A stretch of DNA of 64,000 bases from NCBI GenBank assembly GCA_039939375.1, contig JBDVJO010000005.1, positions 124,001 through 188,000 on the forward strand. Direction: 5' to 3'. Source of the DNA: Paracrocinitomix sp039939375 (GTDB lineage Bacteria; Bacteroidota; Bacteroidia; Flavobacteriales_D; Crocinitomicaceae). A program made the translations under genes and the position numbers. The stretch's first letter is position 1. Every line of letters starts with the position of its first letter. The notes beneath the pieces are model-generated. The model searched no databases and was not told the DNA's origin. It saw nothing but the letters and a program-made list of their open reading frames with translations. Below, piece by piece: positions 7,551-16,803 of the stretch.

Positions 7551-9875
7551 ATGAAACAGCTACTCATCATATTCTTTTTATTCTCAAGTATTGTCACCAT
7601 TGGACAAGAAAAGCACACGCTTTCTGGCTACATCAAAGCAGAAAGTTCAGGAGAAGAATTGATAGGTGCATCAGTGAGAACAATGGTTGGAGAAGAAGTT
7701 GTAGGATGCGTTGCCAATAGCTACGGATTTTATTCACTGACACTTCCAAGTGGAACTTATCAAATTCAATTTTCATTTGTTGGAATGTCTGCCATCAATA
7801 AAACTGTGGATCTTTCAGAAAGCATGCAACTTGACATTGAATTATCTGAATCAAAAACTTTAAAAGAAGTTACCGTAACGTCAGAGGATGCCAATTCTAA
7901 CATCACTAACACTTCAATGAGTGTTGAAAAATTGAGCATCACTCAAATTAAAAAAATGCCCGCCCTAATGGGTGAAGTAGACATTATAAAAGCCATACAA
8001 TTATTGCCAGGCGTAGCCACAGTTGGAGAAGGCGGATCAGGATTTTATGTGAGAGGAGGTTCTGTAGATCAAAATTTGATTTTACTAGACGAAGCAAACG
8101 TTTACAACGCCTCACATTTGATGGGTTTCTTTTCTGTTTTTAACCCAGATGTTATTAAAGAGGTTGAATTGTATAAAGGCGGAATACCGGCACAATATGG
8201 CGGGCGCTTGTCTTCAGTGTTGGATATTAAAATGAAGGAGGGTAATATGAAGCGATTTGCTATGACCGGCGGTATTGGAACAATATCCAGCAGACTTTCT
8301 TTAGGCTTACCAATAGTCAAAGACAAGGGATCCATTTTAATTTCGGCCAGACGAACTTATGCGGATGTTTTCTTAAATTTTGCCAAGGATGAAGACCTCA
8401 GAAAGGCTAAGCTTCATTTTTACGATTTAAATCTTAAATCGAATTATAGACTGAATGAAAAGAACCGAATATTTCTTTCAGGATATTTAGGTAGGGATGT
8501 TTTTGGTGTGCAAAACCAATTTAGAATCGACTGGGGAAATGCAGCCGCGACAGCCAGATGGAATCATGTGTTTAGCGATAAACTTTTTATGAACACCACA
8601 GCAACTTTCAGTAATTACGATTATTTTTTAGGTGAACCAGATGGCTTAGATGCTTATGAATGGACATCTAATATTCAAGACTATTATTTAAAAACTGACT
8701 TCTCTTATTACATCAATCCAAATAACACTTTAAAGTTTGGAGGTCAAACAGCTTTTCATAAAATAGATCCGGGGCAGGCAACCGGTATAAACGAATCCGT
8801 TTTAGATGAGTTTAGGGTGCCCATTACAAATGGTTTAGAACATGCCATTTATGTATCGCACAAATTAAAAATCGGAAAAAGATTTACAACGCTTTATGGA
8901 TTAAGACTTTCAGGCTTTCAAAATATAGGAGCAACAACTTACTACACTTTTGACGACAATTATAAAGTAATGGACACCGTCAATGTGAGTAAAGGTGAAA
9001 TTTACAACTCAACTTTTGGATTAGAACCAAGAATTGGGATGACCTATATATTAAATGAAAGTGCATCTTTAAAAGCAAGTTACAACAGAACATTGCAGTA
9101 TATTCATTTAGCATCAAACAGCACGGCAAGTTCACCTTTAGATATTTGGTTTCCGTCAAGTCCGAATGTAAAGCCGCAAAGTGCCAACCAAGTTGCTGCC
9201 GGTTACTTTCAAAACTTTAAAAAAGATCAATATCAATTCTCAGTCGAACTGTACTACAAGCAAATGAACAATGCCATAGATTTTAAAGATCATGCTGTAT
9301 TGGTTTTAAACCCTTTGCTTGAAGGTGAATTGAGATATGGTAGGGCATTTGCTTATGGTTCAGAATTTTTGCTCAAGAAAACCAAAGGGAATTTTACAGG
9401 ATGGATAGGTTATACCCTCTCTAGAACTCAAAAGAAAATAGACGGTATTAACAACAACGAACTCTATTTCGCCAAGTACGATAAAACACATGACTTGTCT
9501 ATTATTTTATCATACGACTTAGGAAAAGCATGGACCTTCTCTACAAATTTTGTTTATAGCACTGGTGCTGCGGTCACTATGCCGGTGGGTAAAATGGAAT
9601 ATATGGGGATGACGGTTCCAATTTATTCTGAGCGAAACGGTAAGCGAATGCCAGATTATCACCGATTAGATTTTGCGGTGACTTGGCGCCCGAAAAAACA
9701 ACAGGAAAAAAAGTGGAAAAGCGAATGGGTACTTTCAGTTTACAACACCTACAATAGAGCAAACCCATACAGTATTAATTTCGTGACAGACGAAGTAGAC
9801 CCCACTCAAACCAAAGCCGAAATGCTTTACTTGTTTGGAATTGTTCCTTCTATCACCTATAATTTTACGTTTTGA
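7551..9875 (+). CDS. TonB-dependent outer-membrane receptor with carboxypeptidase-like N-terminal domain
   Basis: 774 residues. Signal peptide (1-18, ending TIGQ), a carboxypeptidase-regulatory-like beta-sandwich (about 20-105, SGYIKAESSGEELIGASV), a plug domain (about 120-235, LLPGVATVGEGGSGFYVRGG and LILLDEANVYN), then a 22-strand type beta-barrel ending in aromatic YNFTF, as outer-membrane proteins do. It imports an unknown ligand with energy from TonB. This is the non-SusC form: the partner downstream is a DUF4249 lipoprotein rather than SusD. The two genes overlap by one base (TGATG), which supports joint function. Confidence 0.93.
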   Translation: MKQLLIIFFLFSSIVTIGQEKHTLSGYIKAESSGEELIGASVRTMVGEEVVGCVANSYGFYSLTLPSGTYQIQFSFVGMSAINKTVDLSESMQLDIELSESKTLKEVTVTSEDANSNITNTSMSVEKLSITQIKKMPALMGEVDIIKAIQLLPGVATVGEGGSGFYVRGGSVDQNLILLDEANVYNASHLMGFFSVFNPDVIKEVELYKGGIPAQYGGRLSSVLDIKMKEGNMKRFAMTGGIGTISSRLSLGLPIVKDKGSILISARRTYADVFLNFAKDEDLRKAKLHFYDLNLKSNYRLNEKNRIFLSGYLGRDVFGVQNQFRIDWGNAAATARWNHVFSDKLFMNTTATFSNYDYFLGEPDGLDAYEWTSNIQDYYLKTDFSYYINPNNTLKFGGQTAFHKIDPGQATGINESVLDEFRVPITNGLEHAIYVSHKLKIGKRFTTLYGLRLSGFQNIGATTYYTFDDNYKVMDTVNVSKGEIYNSTFGLEPRIGMTYILNESASLKASYNRTLQYIHLASNSTASSPLDIWFPSSPNVKPQSANQVAAGYFQNFKKDQYQFSVELYYKQMNNAIDFKDHAVLVLNPLLEGELRYGRAFAYGSEFLLKKTKGNFTGWIGYTLSRTQKKIDGINNNELYFAKYDKTHDLSIILSYDLGKAWTFSTNFVYSTGAAVTMPVGKMEYMGMTVPIYSERNGKRMPDYHRLDFAVTWRPKKQQEKKWKSEWVLSVYNTYNRANPYSINFVTDEVDPTQTKAEMLYLFGIVPSITYNFTF

Positions 9876-10696
9876 TGAAATTTAACTCTTATATCGCATT
9901 TTTTATTTTCAGTACGGCATTGTTTAGCTGCACTAAAGAAATAGATATTGACTTAGACGAAGGAGATCGAAGATTGGTAATTGATGCCTGGTTTACCACA
10001 GAAGAAAAAGTGCATGAAATAAGATTGAGCCAAACAGCTGATTACTTTTCAAACGAGGCCACACCACTAGTAAGTGGAGCGTCTGTTCAAATTGACGGAG
10101 GCGGAGAGCTGTTTAGTTTCACAGAAACTGCACCGGGTATTTATCATTCTGCACCCACAGCTCATGCAACTATGGGAACATCCTACACTTTGAATGTGAC
10201 TTATGAGGGTGAATTGTATCAAGCCACCGATTATTGTGACACGGTTCCATCACTGGACTCATTAGCACTGTATCCGATTTATAATAATCAAAACGAATTA
10301 ACTCGCTACGAATTTTTGATTTGGACCAAAGAACTTTCAGGCTATGGTCATTATTATGTTTGGAGAACTTTAAATAACAGTGTTTACATCAAGGATACCT
10401 TATCAGAAATTTCAATTGAGTCAGATGAATATTTGGGAGATGGTTTAGAATTTGAATCGTTTCCTATTGAATCAGTACGAGCATCTGACGTGAATTCGGG
10501 AGACACCTTAAAGCTTGAGCAACATAACATTTCAAGGCAGACTTATGATGCATTTATTGCTATTTTATCTGAAACTGAATGGCGTGGAGGAATCTTTGAT
10601 TCGCCTCCAGCCAATATACCTTCTAATGTCTCTAATAATGGATTAGGCGTTTTCTTGGTTTCATCTACAGACAGCAGAGAAGTTATTGTTCCGTAA
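9875..10696 (+). CDS. DUF4249 lipoprotein, partner of the upstream receptor
   Basis: 273 residues from the ATG at 9875, which overlaps the receptor stop as TGATG; a TTG three bases earlier is less likely. The lipobox FSTALFSC places the acylated cysteine at about residue 19, so the protein is probably anchored in the outer membrane. The body is beta-rich (RRLVIDAWFTTEEKVHEIRLSQT), as in DUF4249 proteins, which are commonly encoded next to TonB-dependent receptors in Bacteroidota. The family's function is not established; a ligand-capture role is inference from context. Its stop codon is directly followed by the stop of the convergent T9SS gene. Confidence 0.88.
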   Translation: MKFNSYIAFFIFSTALFSCTKEIDIDLDEGDRRLVIDAWFTTEEKVHEIRLSQTADYFSNEATPLVSGASVQIDGGGELFSFTETAPGIYHSAPTAHATMGTSYTLNVTYEGELYQATDYCDTVPSLDSLALYPIYNNQNELTRYEFLIWTKELSGYGHYYVWRTLNNSVYIKDTLSEISIESDEYLGDGLEFESFPIESVRASDVNSGDTLKLEQHNISRQTYDAFIAILSETEWRGGIFDSPPANIPSNVSNNGLGVFLVSSTDSREVIVP

Positions 10697-13600
10697 TTAA
10701 GGGTTACCTCTAACCAAAGTAACTGTTCCTTGACCCGAGAATTCATCCCCATTATATCCGGCCCCTTCATAGACGTAATAGTAAACACCGTCTCGACATT
10801 CATCACCATTCTTATCATAACCATCCCATGAATCATGCACGGAATTAAATTCTCTCACAGTAACTCCCCATCTATTCACGACAATACATTTAAACGTTTC
10901 TATACCCACCGTTTTGTAAATAAAAGTGAATTCGTCATTGTTCCCATCTCCGTTAGGCGTGAAAATATTTGGTGGCTCTAAAGCAACCGGATCATACACG
11001 ATTATTTCTTGACACAAAGTATCAGAGCATCCATTTTTATTTAATGCGGTTAAGCAAATGGTATAAGTTCCTGCCGTATACACGGTATCAAAAGTCTCAT
11101 TCACATCATGCGAAATCACCCATGGAGCTGTGTCATAATTAAAGTTCCAGAAGAAAGTTGTGTCCGCGTTTGGATTATTAGGGTTAGCAAAATAAGCAGA
11201 TTGGTTTTCAAAATGAACTTCTAACGGGGCATCACCCTCCCATTCTACAACAAAACCGAGTGAACTCATATCGTAATCTGCAATTGGATTTAAAGAATCT
11301 AACATCACAGTGTCTGTCAACAAGCAACCATTGTTATCTGTTACTTGAATCGCATAATCGCCAGGGTTTAATCCGCCCCAAGTAGTGTTGGTTGTAGAAT
11401 CACCTGTTCCCAGATTAATCCATAGATAATCATAATCTGGTGTGCCCCCAGTTGCAGCTGCATACACCACTCCGTTTCCTGATTGGTAGCCAAATAATCT
11501 GCAGTATGCAGGATCTGTTCCTAATTCATTAAATACTAGCGGATCTGGCTGGATAATTGTAAAGTCAATTTGATTAGAACAGCCATTTCCATCATTGATG
11601 GTGAGGACATAAGTCCCGGCTAACATATTAAAGGAACTGTCTGCCCCAATTCCTCCAACATTTCCTGGATTAGGGTTCCATAAAAAGCTGATGTCAGCAT
11701 AATTTCCTTGCCAATTATAGACGGTATCTACAGTTGCTTGACCTGTGAAACCAAAGCATGGTGGATGATATAGTGTCATCCCGGCATCCAAGGCATCCGG
11801 ATCATCAATGAAAATAGAATCAACCAATGTACATCCTGGACCAAGATTTACCTCCCAATAATACCATCCTTCATTCAGGTTATTCGCGGTATTCGTACCT
11901 CCAATATTCAAAGGGTTTCCTTGACTATCTTCAATTAAATAAGTTTCAGTTCCTTCTCCGTTATTCAAGTTCAAGGTTAGAGATCCATCAGAGAACTGAT
12001 TACATGTTGGGACATTGAAAGACACATCAACTGTTTGACCATAAACGGTTACATCATCCGTTGCCATATCTGAGAATCCACAAATAGGATCAGTTGAAGT
12101 TAATGTGACTGTATACGTTCCTGTTCCTGGATAAGTATGGTTGGCTGGTGAACCAAAAAGTGTCGTCATGTCACCCATATCCCACTGGTAAATCATTCCA
12201 GGAGTTCCGTTATTTTGAACGGTAACATCAAGCGAACCGCAATTATCCGAAATTATAAAATCGGCTACCACATTGTCTTGATAGATCGTTATGGTGGATG
12301 TATCTGGTAAGCTGGTACAAAATGCATCTGTTTGTGTGACTAAATAAGTAGAAACTGTCGCATTATTTGCAACGAGTAATGGATTTCCGGTTTGAATAAA
12401 ATCTCCAATGTTGGTATACCAATTTATAGTACCTGCTGCGACTCCAAAAAGTGTTGCGTCTCCATTAGGACAAACGGTAGTATCTGTGGCTACCGGAGGC
12501 TCAGGCAATGTATGATAACTTACTAAAATCGTATCTGAAAAATCAGTGCAACCGTTTGTATCTGTCACGTTCAGATAATACATCCCAGAATCTGGCGTAA
12601 CATAGGTATCAGTTCCTGGAATACCGTTCCATAAGTACTCGGCAAAGTCAGGTGGAGCATTTAATGTCACGGCATCATAAGGACAAATGGTGGTGTCGTT
12701 AGGCATTGAGAAACCAGATAAAGGTAGACTGATGTTTACGAAAACGGAGTCTGTTTTTGTAATTCCACAAAAAGAAGTTTCACAATAATACCAACCGGCT
12801 TCTGTTGCATACTGCTGAAAACTACTACCTGACAGGGGTGGCAACCAATTAATCACCGTGTTAGAAGGACCCAAAACCTGAATCAATGCGCTGTCATCAA
12901 CACAAATTACTGGATCCCATAAATATAGGGAAGGTGAACTATACGCAACGGTTGATTCAAATTCTGAAACGACAACACAGCCATCTATCGTTGTTACATA
13001 ACAGAAAAACTCACCGATATCAGTTCCATATTGAACTTGATCTGTGCCTAAAGAATCTCCAGTTGGTCCTATCCACTGCCATGCAACTCCTCCACTCACC
13101 GTAAATTGCACCGAATCATTAGGGCAGACGACTCCATCTATTGGGTCTACTGTAACCTGTGGAACAGGAATTGGCGGAATATAATAACTGTCATTGTTAC
13201 CGCAGGTGATCCCCATTACAGTTGTGTCTACTGATGCGCTCACGTTTAATCCACTTTGGCTGCTCACGACAGCATGAACCGAGTCTTGAAAATTTGCAAT
13301 GATTCCTGCTCCAGACCAACTAATTGTATTGGTATTATAGGTAGCAACAATTGTTACCGTATCTCCTGGGCATGCAGATGGAGGACCAGTAACCTCAAGT
13401 TGAGGTGCAGGAATAGTATCTACGTAAAAGCTATCAACCAAACTATAAAAAACAGTATCTCCACATTCATTAATTAATTCACCTGTGATGTTATGCCAGC
13501 CGATATCACCCACACAAATATCTATCATTGAAGGCGATTGCACCAACAAACTATCATCTGAATTATGGAAAAGCGTATCATAATAAACGCCATCAATGTA

Positions 13601-15790
13601 CCAGACAGAATAAAGATTTGGAAGTGTTCCCCATTGATTTGTAAATGCACTATCAATTAAATTGGTTTGAACGCAAAAGGGAAGTGTACAAGCCAACGTG
13701 GAATCCGTCTGCTGAATGTTGTTCTCGTTGAAAATAATAACTGGATCTAAAGTATCGTGCAAAGCAAAATTATTGATGACAACATCTAATGAATTCATTG
13801 AAGAAATACAACCGAATTCGTTTACAGCATATACGTCATATGAACCAGAAACACCTACTATGATAGTTGAGTCATTTAATTCATTTTGATTGCCGACCCA
13901 AACAATTGTATCCGTAGAATTTCCATTTGGTGAAGCCCAAACAAGCACTGAATCGGCATCACAAGTATCAATAGGATTGGTAACAGCATTATTGTCATTA
14001 AAATCCCAACTGTCTGAAATAAGTGGTGGATCTGGAATTGGGAACAGAGATATGTAAATAGAATCGACCCATGAATAACATTGATCTAAAGTAGTTGTTG
14101 TTGCGGTGTAATATCCTTCAGAACCAAAAGTCGTGCTTGTACCTGCTCCACCACTGCTCCAACTTACTTGGTAATTTGGATGCGCATTCCCGATAAAATG
14201 GTCATTTAATTGAGCGGTAACTGGTGCGCACCCCTCTAAGGTGTCTAAGCAATCATTAAATACAATTTCAGTTCCGATACACGGTTCATAAGTCAATAAA
14301 TCGCAAGTTAAGCCTGGGTCTTTTTCAAAATAATCAAAAGGCAAACGGTTAATGTCAAAAGGACTTGTCCAGAAGATATCTCGTTGACCTGAATTACTTT
14401 CTTGTGCGAAGTTTCCATAATTAGCATCTCCGCAATTGGTTCCACCTAACGCAGCCTGCTGACCCGGTTCAAAAGTGAACGTTCCTCCCGCAGGAACATA
14501 CAAGGTACTTTCATGGTATCCCGCTAAAATTGGTTTATCTGCCGTTTTTATAGTAATTGAGCTACAATGATCTTCTTCATTACTTGCAATTTGTCTTGCC
14601 CATTGAAAAACTCCAGAAGTATTATATTTTATATAATGAATGTCTTCGTAACCAACCGAAAGGAAGGTAGAATTCCCATAAAAATCATGCATTTCATCAA
14701 AGGTACAATTGAAATCTCCAGTGATATAGACATTATTGCTTGCGTCTAAGGTAAGTTGCGTTGCATGTAATTCAGAGGATGAATAATTATCGGACATCCA
14801 ATTCATATCACCATTTTCTGAGAAACGCGCCGTAAAAATATTATACTGACCTTGCGCTGTAAAATTGTTGACGTTGTTCAAATCTTCAATCAAGAGATTA
14901 TCTTGAAAATCTCCCGTTACGTAAATTTGATTGCCACCCCATTCAATATCTTGTAATAAGATTTGGCCTCCCCAAAGCTGATCGAACCAAAGTTCATTTC
15001 CAGCAGCATCATAACTGATAATGAAACCAGCATTTAATAGGGTACTGGAATGTAGATTGTCAAAGGTGATGTCACCTGAAAATTGACCAACTGCGTAGCA
15101 AGCTCCGTTAGCACCTGTCGTCACTTCCAACCCTCTTACGTCCTGATCAGCATTTCCATCTCTCGTCCATAAAAAATTACCGTTGTTATCTAATTTTGTG
15201 ATGAAAACATCATAAGAGTTATTTTGGCTTGTTAAGACATCTGCACCAAAAGTAGCTGTTCCTTTATATTCACCAACACAGAAAACATTTCCATTATCGT
15301 CAACGTCAATTCCATGTCCAATATCTCCAAATGTACCTCCAAAAGTTGTCACCCAGACAAAGGTTCCGGCAGCATCTATTTTCGCAACATATGCTTCCCA
15401 GCCTCCACCAGTTACATTGATTGATCCAAAAGTTGCTGCACTTTGGAAATAACCGGTAATATATGTGTTACCTGCATTATCTTCAGCGATAGAGTTTGCT
15501 CTATCCACGCCAGTTCCTCCTGCTTGTACCGCCCAAATTGGATCACCTGCGTCATCTGTTTTAATGACAATTATATCCGTGTTTCCTGATGAATTTAAAG
15601 TTCCGACCCCAGTATTGATTGAGTTAGAAAAGAATCCTGTCATAACCAGATCGCCATTGCTATCCAAAATAGCGTCTTTGATTTCTTCATTATTATTATC
15701 TCCTATCGACCTCAGCCAATTCCCTTGCGACCAGACAGATTGTGACCCTAAGAGACAGAACAATAATATGAATTGTAGCAGCTTAATCAT
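10697..15790 (-). CDS. Giant multidomain surface protein with T9SS type B sorting domain
   Basis: About 1697 residues from the ATG at 15790 (MIKLLQFILLFCLLGSQSVWSQ, a good signal peptide); an upstream GTG/TTG-type start would only add 22 residues before the signal. Residues about 25-430 are SBBP-like beta-propeller repeats (units such as NGNVFCVGEYKGTATFGADV). A cysteine-containing string of Ig/PKD-like modules follows, including a clear PKD segment YQWDMGDMTTLFGSPANHTY and later FNYDTAPWVISHDV. The last roughly 85 residues are the gliding-motility-associated type B signal (FTPNGDGNNDEFTF ... NRWG ... DSWDGYDKNGDECRDGVYYY). T9SS carries such proteins across the outer membrane to the surface or medium; an adhesin-like role is inference. 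The heptamer mosaic lies upstream. Confidence 0.93.
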   Translation of the reverse strand: MIKLLQFILLFCLLGSQSVWSQGNWLRSIGDNNNEEIKDAILDSNGDLVMTGFFSNSINTGVGTLNSSGNTDIIVIKTDDAGDPIWAVQAGGTGVDRANSIAEDNAGNTYITGYFQSAATFGSINVTGGGWEAYVAKIDAAGTFVWVTTFGGTFGDIGHGIDVDDNGNVFCVGEYKGTATFGADVLTSQNNSYDVFITKLDNNGNFLWTRDGNADQDVRGLEVTTGANGACYAVGQFSGDITFDNLHSSTLLNAGFIISYDAAGNELWFDQLWGGQILLQDIEWGGNQIYVTGDFQDNLLIEDLNNVNNFTAQGQYNIFTARFSENGDMNWMSDNYSSSELHATQLTLDASNNVYITGDFNCTFDEMHDFYGNSTFLSVGYEDIHYIKYNTSGVFQWARQIASNEEDHCSSITIKTADKPILAGYHESTLYVPAGGTFTFEPGQQAALGGTNCGDANYGNFAQESNSGQRDIFWTSPFDINRLPFDYFEKDPGLTCDLLTYEPCIGTEIVFNDCLDTLEGCAPVTAQLNDHFIGNAHPNYQVSWSSGGAGTSTTFGSEGYYTATTTTLDQCYSWVDSIYISLFPIPDPPLISDSWDFNDNNAVTNPIDTCDADSVLVWASPNGNSTDTIVWVGNQNELNDSTIIVGVSGSYDVYAVNEFGCISSMNSLDVVINNFALHDTLDPVIIFNENNIQQTDSTLACTLPFCVQTNLIDSAFTNQWGTLPNLYSVWYIDGVYYDTLFHNSDDSLLVQSPSMIDICVGDIGWHNITGELINECGDTVFYSLVDSFYVDTIPAPQLEVTGPPSACPGDTVTIVATYNTNTISWSGAGIIANFQDSVHAVVSSQSGLNVSASVDTTVMGITCGNNDSYYIPPIPVPQVTVDPIDGVVCPNDSVQFTVSGGVAWQWIGPTGDSLGTDQVQYGTDIGEFFCYVTTIDGCVVVSEFESTVAYSSPSLYLWDPVICVDDSALIQVLGPSNTVINWLPPLSGSSFQQYATEAGWYYCETSFCGITKTDSVFVNISLPLSGFSMPNDTTICPYDAVTLNAPPDFAEYLWNGIPGTDTYVTPDSGMYYLNVTDTNGCTDFSDTILVSYHTLPEPPVATDTTVCPNGDATLFGVAAGTINWYTNIGDFIQTGNPLLVANNATVSTYLVTQTDAFCTSLPDTSTITIYQDNVVADFIISDNCGSLDVTVQNNGTPGMIYQWDMGDMTTLFGSPANHTYPGTGTYTVTLTSTDPICGFSDMATDDVTVYGQTVDVSFNVPTCNQFSDGSLTLNLNNGEGTETYLIEDSQGNPLNIGGTNTANNLNEGWYYWEVNLGPGCTLVDSIFIDDPDALDAGMTLYHPPCFGFTGQATVDTVYNWQGNYADISFLWNPNPGNVGGIGADSSFNMLAGTYVLTINDGNGCSNQIDFTIIQPDPLVFNELGTDPAYCRLFGYQSGNGVVYAAATGGTPDYDYLWINLGTGDSTTNTTWGGLNPGDYAIQVTDNNGCLLTDTVMLDSLNPIADYDMSSLGFVVEWEGDAPLEVHFENQSAYFANPNNPNADTTFFWNFNYDTAPWVISHDVNETFDTVYTAGTYTICLTALNKNGCSDTLCQEIIVYDPVALEPPNIFTPNGDGNNDEFTFIYKTVGIETFKCIVVNRWGVTVREFNSVHDSWDGYDKNGDECRDGVYYYVYEGAGYNGDEFSGQGTVTLVRGNP

Positions 15791-15846
15791 GCAAAGTTTT
15801 GGGCATTTTGTAATTAGACGTTCAAATGATCTAATTAGTTGAATGA

Positions 15847-15878
15847 GAAGGTACAAAAAATGTTTGCTTGTGACAAAA
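15847..15878 (-). promoter_or_regulatory. Possible promoter of the giant T9SS gene
   Basis: On the minus strand TTTTG (15878-15874) is followed after 20 bases by TACCTTC (15853-15847), a partial match to TAnnTTTG. It would give a leader of about 50 bases before the ATG at 15790 and places the heptamer mosaic just upstream of the promoter. Confidence 0.3.
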
Positions 15879-15932
15879 CAGAGTTTAAGAATAAACTACA
15901 TGTCTGAATTGTGTTATTTGGTTTTGGGGGGC

Positions 15933-15988
15933 GTTGTTCGTGGTTCGTGGTTCGTGGTTCGTGGTTCGTGGTTGGTTGTTCGTGGCGG
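15933..15988. repeat. Heptamer array A, GTGGTTC type
   Basis: Eight heptamers in phase: GTTGTTC, four GTGGTTC, GTGGTTG, GTTGTTC, GTGGCGG. The third and later positions vary while the period stays exactly seven. No spacers. Confidence 0.95.
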
Positions 15989-16008
15989 TGTTTTCCGGGA
16001 AGGTTGAA

Positions 16009-16032
16009 ACTGGAGACTGGAGACTGGAGACT
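16009..16032. repeat. Heptamer array B, ACTGGAG type
   Basis: Three perfect in-phase copies of ACTGGAG (16009-16029) plus a trailing ACT. It sits between two GTGGTTC-type arrays and has a different word but the same 7-base period. Confidence 0.95.
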
Positions 16033-16033
16033 C

Positions 16034-16103
16034 GTGGTTCGTGGTTCGTGGTTCGTGTTTCGTTGTTGGTTGTTCGTTGTTCGTTGCTCGTTGTTCGTTG
16101 TTC
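16034..16103. repeat. Heptamer array C, GTGGTTC changing to GTTGTTC
   Basis: Ten in-phase heptamers: three GTGGTTC, GTGTTTC, GTTGTTG, two GTTGTTC, GTTGCTC, two GTTGTTC. The word drifts from GTGGTTC to GTTGTTC along the array, as expected if copies spread by slippage or unequal exchange. Confidence 0.95.
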
Positions 16104-16115
16104 GCTAACTGAGTT

Positions 16116-16137
16116 AATCGAGCGTAGTCGAGAGGAA
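16116..16137. repeat. REP-like element between heptamer arrays
   Basis: The segment around TCGAGCGTAGTCGAGAGG has two TCGA palindromes six bases apart. Similar short words with CTCGACT(A/G)CGCTCGA recur between genes in other Bacteroidota as I recall them; whether this one is dispersed in this genome cannot be tested in one window. Confidence 0.4.
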
Positions 16138-16150
16138 CGAAGGAGGGGTT

Positions 16151-16181
16151 GTTGGGTGTTGGGTGTTGGGTGTTGGGTGTT
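16151..16181. repeat. Heptamer array D, GTTGGGT type, with G-quadruplex motif
   Basis: Four perfect copies of GTTGGGT (16151-16178) plus GTT. The plus strand therefore has four GGG runs (starting 16154, 16161, 16168, 16175) separated by TGTT, which meets the G3-N4 intramolecular G-quadruplex pattern. It lies just past the stop codon of the RDD gene, on the template strand for minus-strand transcription. Confidence 0.92.
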
Positions 16182-16206
16182 AATTTAAGAAATCTCAATC
16201 CTTATT

Positions 16207-16770
16207 TTACCCATCTAATAACTCGTCATCTGCAGAAAAGTCAGCATCCAATTGTTTTCTCAGGTAATCTCTTTCTTCTTGTGACACTACATAGGTATTT
16301 GACCATTTGTCATGCCATCCTCTATCACCTAAGCAAGAGAATGCTTCAAAGGGAACCAACCTGCAAATTGATCTTCCAAGGATGGTTCCAATATCTGGCT
16401 TTTGAGCATATTCATCAATTACATATCGTTTTAAGGCCAGTTTTCCAGGGGTTGTTCCTAACCAGGCTTCAAATCCTCCATAATATAATAGGGTAATTAT
16501 GTAGCCACTATAATCAATTTGAAAACCAGAGTAACCTCTTGAATAGTAATAAGAATTACCATTTACTTGCATGGTAATGTAAACATAAGCAAAAGCCACT
16601 GCCGCTATTATTAATCCATCAATAAGATAATGACCAAATCTAGCTCCCCCGGTGATTGTTTTCACTTTACGTTTAAGTTGGATCTCTTCTTTGTAATGCT
16701 CTCTCTGTCCATTTGCACCTAAACGTGATTTTGTCGTTAGTTTGGTTTCTTTTAAATCTGTAATTTTCAT
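16207..16770 (-). CDS. RDD family membrane protein
   Basis: 187 residues. The RDD signature is spread over ARFGHYLIDGLIIAA (Arg and Asp, near residue 45), the GTTPGKLALKRYVI segment, and LGRSICRLVPFEAFSCLG followed by GWHDKWSNTYVV. Two or three membrane helices are visible (about 48-67 and 88-105). RDD proteins are small membrane proteins; some are Na+/H+ antiporters, most are uncharacterised. It follows pyrF by 33 bases and is probably the last gene of the purM - prfA - pyrF run, ending just before the GTTGGGT repeats. Confidence 0.85.
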   Translation of the reverse strand: MKITDLKETKLTTKSRLGANGQREHYKEEIQLKRKVKTITGGARFGHYLIDGLIIAAVAFAYVYITMQVNGNSYYYSRGYSGFQIDYSGYIITLLYYGGFEAWLGTTPGKLALKRYVIDEYAQKPDIGTILGRSICRLVPFEAFSCLGDRGWHDKWSNTYVVSQEERDYLRKQLDADFSADDELLDG

Positions 16771-16803
16771 GCTAAAATTTAAATAAAAAATACACTGATC
16801 GAC

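Larger units (their letters stand above)
15791..16206. other. Gene-free stretch holding promoter region and heptamer mosaic
   Basis: 416 bases without a credible gene. 15791-15900 is AT-rich and probably holds the promoter of the T9SS gene. 15917-16181 is a G/T-rich (plus strand) mosaic of 7-bp repeats interrupted by a short REP-like segment. Both strands stay open in several frames across the repeats only because a 7-bp period cycles all frames without making stops; I do not regard these as genes. Confidence 0.85.

Noticed and set aside
10697..15790. Several short plus-strand frames inside the giant T9SS gene
   Set aside because: They lie antisense to a gene with clear domains and a signal, show no start context and no recognisable protein.
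15933..16178. CRISPR array
   Set aside because: Repeats are 7 bp with no spacers and no cas genes are nearby.
15911..16198. Open frames on both strands across the heptamer mosaic
   Set aside because: They overlap in several frames and encode only heptad-like low-complexity peptides; a 7-base repeat without stops keeps all frames open. No start context or homology.
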